DNA from: Labilibacter marinus
GTDB lineage: Bacteria; Bacteroidota; Bacteroidia; Bacteroidales; Marinilabiliaceae
Reading direction: 5' to 3'
NCBI RefSeq assembly: GCF_001659685.2
Contig: NZ_LXYE02000055.1
Coordinates: forward strand, 31,549-95,548
Length of the DNA: 64,000 nt
Each line of letters begins with the position of its first letter. Position 1 is the stretch's first letter. Shown piece after piece: positions 56,822 through 64,000 of the stretch. The notes under the pieces were generated by a model. The model saw nothing but the letters and a program-made list of their open reading frames with translations. It did not search any database and was not told the DNA's origin. The position numbers were made by a program, and so were the translations under genes.

Positions 56822-57433
56822 TTAATTGTTCTCTTTAAAATATTTACGCTGAAAAAGAAGGATGATAACTATCCCAATAGTGATCGCAGAATCAGCCACA
56901 TTAAACACTGGTCTAAAGAATACATAATGATCACCTCCCCAGAAAGGCATCCACTCAGGAAAGGTTCCCTCTAACAATGGAAAATAGAACATATCTACTA
57001 CTTTTCCGTGAAGAAATGAAGCATAACCACCTTCTGCAGGAAACAGGCTAGCTACTTGTGGATAACTATCATTAAATATCATACCATAAAAGGCACTATC
57101 AATGATATTACCAATAGCTCCTGCTAGTACTAAAGATATGCTAACAATTAAACCTGTTGGTGCATTCTTTTTGCTCAATTGATGAAGATAATAACCAATA
57201 CCGATTACTGCAATGATTCGAAATACACTTAGAATAACTTTACCAAACTTCCCAGCCAACTCCATTCCAAAGGCCATTCCATTGTTTTCTATAAAATGGA
57301 TCATGAACCAGTTTCCAATTACACTGAATTCTTCTCCTAGCATCATATGAGTTTTTACCCATACTTTTAATGCCTGATCTATCACTAACACTAGAAGAAC
57401 TATTGTAAGTGGCTTTTTTAATATCGAAAGCAT
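56822..57433 (-). CDS. lspA: Lipoprotein signal peptidase (signal peptidase II)
   Basis: Inner-membrane aspartyl protease that cleaves prolipoprotein signal peptides. It has 203 residues, slightly long, with four transmembrane helices. The two catalytic aspartates are in GAIGNIIDSAFYG and FNVADSAITIG. An early NNGMAFG replaces the usual NxGaaFg block. The extra length comes from a loop between helices 3 and 4 (SYPQVASLFPAEGGYAS), common in Bacteroidota. It follows the dksA-like and ileS genes, forming one transcription unit. Confidence 0.95.
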   Translation of the reverse strand: MLSILKKPLTIVLLVLVIDQALKVWVKTHMMLGEEFSVIGNWFMIHFIENNGMAFGMELAGKFGKVILSVFRIIAVIGIGYYLHQLSKKNAPTGLIVSISLVLAGAIGNIIDSAFYGMIFNDSYPQVASLFPAEGGYASFLHGKVVDMFYFPLLEGTFPEWMPFWGGDHYVFFRPVFNVADSAITIGIVIILLFQRKYFKENN

Positions 57434-57446
57434 AACAAATTATTTT

Positions 57447-57481
57447 AAAAAAGTGATCACCCATTATGAGACCACTTTTTT
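57447..57481 (-). terminator. Hairpin between dksA-like and lspA genes
   Basis: AAAAAAGTG (57447-57455) and CACTTTTTT (57473-57481) are inverted repeats with A/T runs on both sides. It could attenuate read-through from the ileS operon into lspA. Confidence 0.45.
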
Positions 57482-57504
57482 AAGTGAAAGTTTAATCGCG
57501 AAAA

Positions 57505-57882
57505 TTACTTTTGATTTCTTTTTGCGTCGATGCTAAGTGTAGCATGGGGCACAGCTCTTAATCTTTCCTTTGAGATTAACTTACCAGTTTCTCTACAAAC
57601 TCCATAAGTCTTATTTTCAATACGAATTAAAGCAGCTTGTAAATGCTGAATAAACTTCAATTGCCTTTGAGCTAGTTTCCCTGCTTCCTCTTTCGATAAC
57701 ACAGCAGCGCCCTCTTCTAACACTTTAAATGTAGGGGATGTATCTTGTGTATCATTCCCATCTTCGTGTGTTATTGTATTTCTAAGTAGCTCGTAGTCCT
57801 TCTTGGCCTTATCTAGTTTGCCATTGATAATTGACTTAAATTCTTGCAATTCCTCGTCGGAATATCGGGTCTTCTCTGCCAT
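57505..57882 (-). CDS. DksA/TraR-family protein with a degenerate zinc finger
   Basis: 125 residues. An N-terminal coiled coil (about 8-50 and 75-100) leads to the C-terminal YGVCRETGKLISKERLRAVPHATLS, which aligns with the DksA zinc-finger region. Only one of the four zinc cysteines remains (VC), as in many Bacteroidota members. Family members bind RNA polymerase near the secondary channel, but with the finger lost a stringent-response role is only inferred. It is 20 nt after ileS and probably cotranscribed with it and lspA. Confidence 0.85.
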   Translation of the reverse strand: MAEKTRYSDEELQEFKSIINGKLDKAKKDYELLRNTITHEDGNDTQDTSPTFKVLEEGAAVLSKEEAGKLAQRQLKFIQHLQAALIRIENKTYGVCRETGKLISKERLRAVPHATLSIDAKRNQK

Positions 57883-57901
57883 AACAGTTAAATTTTAATG
57901 A

Positions 57902-60900
57902 CTATGCTTTTTTTCTAACACAGATGTAGGTTTCAACCTCACTGTCGATTTCTACAAGTTTTCCCTCAGCTTGATTACACTCATCTACTAAATTAATTTG
58001 CTCAGCCAAGGTTTGAGCCGCAATATAATCTTTATAGTTGATTACTGCTTGATTTATTACATCATTTTTAACAATATCAAGCGTTATTTTATCCGTTACC
58101 TCAAACCCAGAATCCTTTCGTAAATTCTGAATTCTATTAACAAACTCTCTTGCAATTCCTTCTTCTCTTAAATCCTCTGTAATATTAATATCCAGTGCTA
58201 CAGTTATTTTACCCTCACTAGCTACCAACCATCCTGGTATATCTTCCGACATAATTTCAACATCATCAATAGATAATTCAATAGATTCTCCATTAATATC
58301 AGCTGCAATTTTCTCATCCCTCTCTATGGTAACAATGTCTTCTTGGTCCATTTGGTTAACAAAGCCAGCAATTTGCTTCATCATTTTACCATATTTTGGC
58401 CCAAGTGCTTTAAAGTTTGGTTTAATCTTTTTAACCAGAACACCGGCAGTATCAGTCAAGAACTCCAGTTCCTTAACATTTACTTCTGACAATACTAAAT
58501 CTTTTATCTTATCCACCTGCTCTTGAAACTCTGTATCTAAAACAGGAATCATAATTTTTTGAAGTGGCTGGCGCACTTTTAAGCTTTCTTTTCTACGAAG
58601 ACTCAAAACCATCGAAGAAATATCTTGCGCATACAACATTCGTTGCTCAAGTGACTTATTAACTAACGCTTCGTCGTGTTTAGGGAAAGAACTAAGATGT
58701 ACTGAATCAAATTTAGCTTTTCCTGAAACAGAAGTCAAGTCTTGATACAATTGATCCATATAAAATGGTGCAATTGGTGCCGATAACATGGTTATTGTTT
58801 CTAAACAAGTATACAATGTTTGATATGCAGCAATCTTATCTTTTGAATATTCACCACCCCAGAATCGCTTTCTGTTTAAACGAACGTACCAGTTACTTAA
58901 ATTCTCAGTTACAAAATTCTGAATAGCCCTACCTGCTTTGGTAGGTTCATAAGCTTCAAAACTTTCGGTAACTTCTTTAATTAAACTGTTTAATAAAGAA
59001 ATAACCCAACGATCAATTTCAGGTCGCTCCTCAATAGCAATCTCCTCTTCCTGCCCAGTAAACCCATCCACATTTGCATACAACGCAAAAAACGAATATG
59101 TATTATATAATGTTCCAAAGAACTTACGTTTCACTTCATCAATTCCACCTAAATCAAATTTTAGGTTATCCCATGGCTGTGCATTAGTAATCATATACCA
59201 ACGCAATGGATCGGAACCTAGTTTTTCAATCACTTCAAAAGGGTCAACAGCGTTGCCTAAACGCTTAGACATTTTATTGCCATTTTTATCTAACACTAAT
59301 CCGTTAGATATAATATTTTTAAAGGCTACTGAGTCGAACAACATGGTGCCTAAAGCATGCAAGGTAAAGAACCAACCACGTGTTTGGTCAACACCTTCTG
59401 CTATAAAGTCAGCTGGGAATATTAATTTATTATCTGAGTCATTCGTTTCGAATGGATAATGCATTTGTGCATAAGGCATCGCTCCAGAATCGAACCACAC
59501 ATCAATTAAATCAGCCTCGCGGTACATTTTTTCGCCTTCATCCGAAACTAAAATAATGTCATCAACATATGGTCGGTGAAGATCAACTTGGTCGTAATTT
59601 TCTTTAGAAAAATCACCTGCTTTAAAATCCCCATACGGACTTTTCTCCATCACACCAGCTTCCACTGCTTTTTTAATTTCAGCAGTTAGCTCTTCCACAG
59701 AACCAATACACTTTTCAACTTTCCCATCCTCTGTTCTCCAAATAGGAAGTGGAGTTCCCCAATAACGAGAACGAGAGAGATTCCAATCTACTAGGTTCTC
59801 TAACCATTTTCCAAATCGACCAGTTCCTGTTGATTCAGGTTTCCAGTTGATGGTTTTATTCAATTCTAGCATTCGATCCTTAACTGCTGTTGTCTTAACA
59901 AACCATGAATCAAGCGGATAATACAAAACAGGTTTATCCGTTCTCCAACAGTGTGGATAATTATGCGTATGCTTTTCTACTCTAAATGCTCTATTGGCTT
60001 GTTTCAACATCACCGAAATATCCACATCTAAAGAAGGATCTTTATCAGTTAAAGAATCGTCGTAGGCATTTTTTACAAAACGCCCCGCGTATTCCATGTA
60101 AGTATCCAAGTCTACAAATTCCTTAACAAAGGCTGGATCTAAATCTTTTATCAAGAAAAACTTCCCGGTTTTATCCACCATTGGATTTTGCTTACCTTCT
60201 TTATCTATCAAGATTAGAGGTGCTATCCCAGCCATTTTTGCAACACGATCATCATCTGCACCAAAAGTAGGCGCAATATGAACCATACCTGTACCATCCT
60301 CTGTTGTTACATAATCACCTAAAATAACTCTAAAAGCATCACCATCAGGTTTCATCCACGGAATTAGTTGCTCATAAGCTATTCCTTCTAACTCCTTACC
60401 TGTATACTCTTCCATTAATTGAAATGGAACTTTTTTATCTCCAGGTTTATAATCCTCTAATGACAACTCGGTGTTTTTGGCATTAAAATAAGCTGACACC
60501 AAATTCTTGGCCAAAATAACCACAAGTGGTTTTCCAGTATAAGGGTTAAACGTTTTTACTTTTTGATATACAACTTGAGGACCAACAGCCAATGCCGTAT
60601 TCGAAGGCAAAGTCCATGGCGTTGTCGTCCAAGCTAAAAAGAATAACTCATCTTCTACACCTTCATATAAAAATGAAGATTTATCATTTTTGACAACCTT
60701 AAATTGAGCAGTACATGTAGTATCTTTTACATCGCGATAACAACCTGGTTGATTTAACTCGTGAGTACTCAAACCCGTTCCTGCAGCTGGAGAATATGGC
60801 TGAATGGTATATCCTTTATAAAGAAATCCTTTGTTATATAATTCCTTTAATAAATACCACAGTGTTTCGATGTATTTATTATCGTAGGTAATATATGGGT

Positions 60901-61342
60901 TCTCCATATCAACCCAATATCCCATCTTATGGGTTAAATCCTCCCACTTATCGGTATACTTCATCACATCTTTTCGACATGATGCATTATATTCTGCAAC
61001 AGTGATTTTTTTACCGATATCTTCCTTTGTAATTCCAAGTGATTTCTCTACCCCTAACTCAACCGGAAGGCCATGGGTATCCCAACCAGCTTTTCGGTTT
61101 ACTTCGAAGCCTTGCTGCGTTTTATAACGACAAACAATATCTTTTAAAGAACGAGAGATAACATGATGAATACCAGGCAAACCATTCGCTGATGGTGGTC
61201 CCTCATAAAACACAAATGTCGGATTGCCTTCGCGAGTTTTCACACTTTGCTCAAAAGTGTTATTCTCTTCCCACTTTTTTAATATATCCTTATTAACCTG
61301 TGATAGATCTAATCCTTTATATTCTTTGAATTTAGTACTCAT
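57902..61342 (-). CDS. ileS: Isoleucyl-tRNA synthetase
   Basis: Charges tRNA-Ile and edits valine. It has 1146 residues, longer than the about 930-residue E. coli type. The HIGH element appears as GLPGIHHV at about residues 54-61 (IHH in place of HxGH), and the KMSKS motif is NKMSKRLGN at about 697. WTTTPWTLPSN and the downstream editing residues (GTGMVHIAPTFGADD) mark the CP1 editing domain. The long C-terminal part lacks the usual zinc-finger ending, consistent with the eukaryote-like type 2 subgroup. It is first gene of the ileS-dksA-like-lspA unit. Confidence 0.96.
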   Translation of the reverse strand: MSTKFKEYKGLDLSQVNKDILKKWEENNTFEQSVKTREGNPTFVFYEGPPSANGLPGIHHVISRSLKDIVCRYKTQQGFEVNRKAGWDTHGLPVELGVEKSLGITKEDIGKKITVAEYNASCRKDVMKYTDKWEDLTHKMGYWVDMENPYITYDNKYIETLWYLLKELYNKGFLYKGYTIQPYSPAAGTGLSTHELNQPGCYRDVKDTTCTAQFKVVKNDKSSFLYEGVEDELFFLAWTTTPWTLPSNTALAVGPQVVYQKVKTFNPYTGKPLVVILAKNLVSAYFNAKNTELSLEDYKPGDKKVPFQLMEEYTGKELEGIAYEQLIPWMKPDGDAFRVILGDYVTTEDGTGMVHIAPTFGADDDRVAKMAGIAPLILIDKEGKQNPMVDKTGKFFLIKDLDPAFVKEFVDLDTYMEYAGRFVKNAYDDSLTDKDPSLDVDISVMLKQANRAFRVEKHTHNYPHCWRTDKPVLYYPLDSWFVKTTAVKDRMLELNKTINWKPESTGTGRFGKWLENLVDWNLSRSRYWGTPLPIWRTEDGKVEKCIGSVEELTAEIKKAVEAGVMEKSPYGDFKAGDFSKENYDQVDLHRPYVDDIILVSDEGEKMYREADLIDVWFDSGAMPYAQMHYPFETNDSDNKLIFPADFIAEGVDQTRGWFFTLHALGTMLFDSVAFKNIISNGLVLDKNGNKMSKRLGNAVDPFEVIEKLGSDPLRWYMITNAQPWDNLKFDLGGIDEVKRKFFGTLYNTYSFFALYANVDGFTGQEEEIAIEERPEIDRWVISLLNSLIKEVTESFEAYEPTKAGRAIQNFVTENLSNWYVRLNRKRFWGGEYSKDKIAAYQTLYTCLETITMLSAPIAPFYMDQLYQDLTSVSGKAKFDSVHLSSFPKHDEALVNKSLEQRMLYAQDISSMVLSLRRKESLKVRQPLQKIMIPVLDTEFQEQVDKIKDLVLSEVNVKELEFLTDTAGVLVKKIKPNFKALGPKYGKMMKQIAGFVNQMDQEDIVTIERDEKIAADINGESIELSIDDVEIMSEDIPGWLVASEGKITVALDINITEDLREEGIAREFVNRIQNLRKDSGFEVTDKITLDIVKNDVINQAVINYKDYIAAQTLAEQINLVDECNQAEGKLVEIDSEVETYICVRKKA

Positions 61343-61375
61343 CTGTTCTTAATTCCTCTAATTTTTAAAAGTTTT

Positions 61376-61384
61376 GCAAATATA
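61376..61384 (-). promoter_or_regulatory. -7 element of the ileS promoter
   Basis: TATATTTGC read leftwards, 34 nt upstream of the ileS ATG. Confidence 0.5.
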
Positions 61385-61500
61385 ATAGATACCTAGCTAC
61401 CTAACAATAGCGATAGGCTTTATTTATTTACAATATATCGTGAGTCATTATTATTGAAATAAATCATTAGTTTTATGCCTAAATCACTAACGGTTTCAAC

Positions 61501-62505
61501 ATGAATTTCTATAGTATACTACGATATAGTAACAAAATAAAAAGCTCGAATATCAAACTTATTGGTTTGTTTATTTTACATATATTAGGAAGAAGGCATT
61601 TATCCATAAGAATTGATCCTTCCTTAAACTGTAATCTATTTTGTAGAATGTGCTATTTCAGTTCGATGGAACAACGTAAAAAGCTTAAAGGCATCATCCC
61701 TGAGAGCGATTTTGAACATATTGCACGCGTTCTATTCCCTAAAGCTTTTCAAGTATATATTGGTTGCGGAGCTGAGCCAACAACGCATAGGAAGTTTATT
61801 GAATTGATTGAGCTTGCACAGAAATATAAGGTTTCAGATATAGGGGTAGTAACTAATGGTCAACTCTTAACTGAAAAACAGATAGAGTACATGTGTCACT
61901 CAGGATTAAATGAGCTTACGCTTTCTTGTCATGGCGTAACTAAAGAAAGTTATGAGCATTTTATGACCAATTCCAAATTCGATCGTTTTAAACAAACTTT
62001 AGAACAAATCAACGAAGCGAAGGAAAGAAACAATACAAATCTTCCTGAAATAAGAATAAACTATACCGTTAACAACAGAAATCTTTCGGAATTAAATAAT
62101 TTCTTCGATTTATTTGATACATATAAAATTAGTACATTACAAATACGGCCTGTTCTAAATATAGGAGGCAAATATTCCAATGCAATTACAAATGATTAAA
62201 TACCTGAGTATAATAATATCATTAATGATTTTAAAGAGAAGTGCTCCAATAGAGGTATCCGGCTATTAGCTAATACTACCAATATTAAATTCACTAATAA
62301 AAACTATAACGAGAAAGTAGCTGATGCTGTTTATTGTTATATAGGTCCAAAAACAGAAAGCGAACTTAACATTAATTGGCAGCAAACGAACTTTAAAGAA
62401 TTCATCGAGAAATCTAATTGGAGAAAAAAACTAAACTCGTTACTTTTCTCCAATAGAAAGAGCTCCCTAAATAAATCCTCTGCCAACTATAACGTATTTG
62501 AATAG
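61501..62505 (+). pseudogene. Radical SAM protein gene interrupted by one in-frame stop
   Basis: Codons 1-232 encode a radical SAM domain. The iron-sulfur cluster motif CNLFCRMC (C-x3-C-x2-C) is at about residues 44-51, followed by IGCGAEPTTH, VVTNGQLLT and ELTLSCHG. Codon 233 is TAA (62197-62199). The same frame stays open for another 101 codons, with coding-like content (IPEYNNIINDFKEKCSNRG ... YCYIGPKTESELNINW), ending at TAG 62503-62505. This looks like one nonsense mutation in a 334-codon gene. The N-terminal part alone would lack the C-terminal region. Specific reaction unknown; it is convergent with the DAHP synthase gene, 5 nt away. Confidence 0.8.
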
Positions 62506-62510
62506 CCCAT

Positions 62511-63575
62511 TTACCTATTGATAATATCCTGTTTAATTGAGGTTGCCAATGTCTTTAATTCATGCTCTGTTTCGTCCCAACCAATACAATCATCAGTTAC
62601 AGAAACCCCGTACTTAAGCATTTTAAGGTCTGCAGGAATAGATTGCTTACCATGAAATAAATTGCTTTCTACCATGATGCCCATTATCGATTTATTTCCA
62701 TCCTTAATCTGACCTTCAATACTTTTAAGAACTTTTGATTGATTGGACGCATTTTTAAGGCTATTTGCATGACTGCAATCAATCATTAATTTCTTAGGCA
62801 AACCAGCTTTATCTAATCTATTCTCATAATCCTTAACACCTGCAGAATCATAATTAGGCATTTTTCCTCCCCTTAATATGATGTGAGTGTATTGATTGCC
62901 TTTTGTACGCACAACGGCAACATGCCCATCTGGATCTATACTAATAAAATTATGTGGAGATGCAACAGATTCAAGCGCATTTATTGCGATATCAATATTC
63001 CCATCAGTACCATTTTTAAATCCTACAACCGAAGATAAACCACTCGCCATTTTCCTATGACTTTGAGATTCTGTGGTGCGAGCTCCAATAGCCGTCCATG
63101 ATATTAAATCTTGAATATATTGAGGTGTTACTATATCTAATGCTTCTCCAGCTACAGGTAATCCTAATTCTGCAACATAAGTTAATAATTCCCTTGCTTG
63201 TTTTAAACCTTCTTCTAATTCATAGCTATTATCTAAGAATGGATCGTTTATAAGCCCTTGCCAGCCAACTGTAGTTCTTGGCTTTTCGAAATACACACGC
63301 ATCACAAGATATAATGAATCCTTTACCTCTTCTGCTAATTTCTTAAGCTTGTTTGCATACTCTTTGGCTGCTTCTATATCATGAATAGAACAGGGACCTA
63401 CAACAACCAATAACCTTTTATCCTCACCTGATAAAATATTTTTAATTGTTTGCTGTCCATCTGCTACAGTCTTAATTATATTTTCATTGAGCGGATATAG
63501 ATTTTTAAGAACATTAGGCGTAATGATAGCTTGTTCTGCGCTCACGTTTATATTTTCGATTCTCTTATCCGTCAT
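62511..63575 (-). CDS. 3-deoxy-7-phosphoheptulonate synthase (DAHP synthase, class I)
   Basis: First step of the shikimate pathway, joining phosphoenolpyruvate and erythrose-4-phosphate. It has 354 residues, the size of the AroF/AroG/AroH type. VVGPCSIHD is at about 56-64, PRTTVGWQGLINDP at about 98-111, then GARTTESQSHRKMASGLSSV and VGFKNGTDGN. DCSHANSLKN carries the metal-binding His region near 270. The N-terminal extension of about 40 residues is where feedback inhibitors bind in E. coli isoenzymes, but which amino acid, if any, inhibits this one cannot be told. Confidence 0.95.
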   Translation of the reverse strand: MTDKRIENINVSAEQAIITPNVLKNLYPLNENIIKTVADGQQTIKNILSGEDKRLLVVVGPCSIHDIEAAKEYANKLKKLAEEVKDSLYLVMRVYFEKPRTTVGWQGLINDPFLDNSYELEEGLKQARELLTYVAELGLPVAGEALDIVTPQYIQDLISWTAIGARTTESQSHRKMASGLSSVVGFKNGTDGNIDIAINALESVASPHNFISIDPDGHVAVVRTKGNQYTHIILRGGKMPNYDSAGVKDYENRLDKAGLPKKLMIDCSHANSLKNASNQSKVLKSIEGQIKDGNKSIMGIMVESNLFHGKQSIPADLKMLKYGVSVTDDCIGWDETEHELKTLATSIKQDIINR

Positions 63576-64000
63576 CTTAGTATTGTAATAGTAGTTTAAA
63601 TTTATGCGCAGCGAAAATAACTGATATTTCTCATATTTTATAATTATAAACAGCTCTTTTGCAAATAAAAAAATAAGATTATAACTAATTTAAGCATATG
63701 ATCAACAATGACAGCTAATATTCGAACTTGACTTATGTGCAGTTCTCAATTAAGAATAAAACAGATTCCGCTCCGATACGAAGTCAGACTAACTACATAT
63801 TAAGTACAGACTATACTCATCTGTAAAACTCCTCCGAAACAGCTTCGTAATAAAGTAAGGCCATTTACATATCAAACTCAGACCAAACTCACATATTTGT
63901 GAGTTTGGTCTGAGTTTGGTGTAAGTTTTATTTGAATCACTCTCGCAGCTGTCACGCATCGGTATAGAAGAGATACCTAATAATCTTTGTGTGTGATCCC
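63576..64000. other. 425-nt spacer at the right edge with a 20-bp inverted repeat
   Basis: No coding frame is convincing. AAACTCAGACCAAACTCACA (63874-63893) and its exact complement (63898-63917) form a perfect hairpin with a 4-nt loop. Each arm itself contains a near-tandem AAACTCA/CCAAACTCA repeat. It may be the terminator of a leftward gene beyond the edge. The promoter of the DAHP synthase gene should be in the left part; I could not place it. Confidence 0.6.

Noticed and set aside
62197..62199. Stop-codon recoding in the radical SAM gene
   Set aside because: The codon is TAA, which is not used for selenocysteine or pyrrolysine, and no supporting element was seen.

Overview
The window looks like a chromosomal segment of a marine or sediment member of the Bacteroidota, probably the order Marinilabiliales or a near relative. 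The evidence is AT-rich DNA, repeated Bacteroidota-type -7 promoter elements (TAnnTTTG), little Shine-Dalgarno use, a type IX secretion (T9SS) sorting domain on a secreted enzyme, DUF4296 and BetR-like regulator families, and a GH16 beta-agarase. The taxonomic placement is inference from gene content, not from a search.

Layout. 1-2510: glnS (cut by the left edge), folB, tRNA-Cys(GCA) and a ywbE-like gene, ending in a 50-bp perfect palindrome that can terminate in both directions. 2559-9261: accessory genes. These are a solitary secreted GH16-CBM6-T9SS agarase with an inverted repeat just upstream of its start, a NifO/ArsC-like protein, a BetR-like HTH regulator convergent with a short-chain dehydrogenase, a START-domain protein and a small exported protein. 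9292-16470: a leftward MacAB-TolC-like efflux cluster (ATPase, two permeases, adaptor, TolC, second adaptor). Upstream of it lie a small membrane protein and an array of GTGACA repeats with 11-bp spacing. 17187-25743: an outer-membrane barrel protein, rsgA, a hybrid histidine kinase, a second kinase, DUF177-rpmF and fabH. 25762-35471: leftward housekeeping genes (gltX, class II ribonucleotide reductase, waaA, pgk, cysQ), then a reduced amidohydrolase-like gene and a DUF4296 lipoprotein.

35473-56667 is one large leftward capsule or exopolysaccharide locus of the Wzx/Wzy type. In transcription order it holds Wza, Wzz, Wzx, three GT4 glycosyltransferases, Wzy, a WcaF-like acetyltransferase, a sugar epimerase, gmd and fcl (GDP-L-fucose), rfbA-rfbC-rfbB (dTDP-sugar, no rfbD), an intact wzi, and a WcaJ-type initiating transferase. 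It contains two clear ruins. One is a second wzi copy, 5'-truncated, frameshifted and hit by a decayed IS200/IS605 element. The other is a GxxExxY gene broken by a frameshift and a stop, between gmd and fcl. 56822-61342 is ileS-dksA-like-lspA, followed by a radical SAM gene interrupted by one in-frame TAA, and aroG/aroF (DAHP synthase).

No complete, clearly novel multi-gene system is visible: no CRISPR array, no defence island, no integrase, no prophage. The observations most worth checking are the 11-bp-phased repeat array (PhoB/OmpR-like geometry), the hairpin at the agarase start, the nonsense-interrupted radical SAM gene, and the decayed wzi/IS locus.
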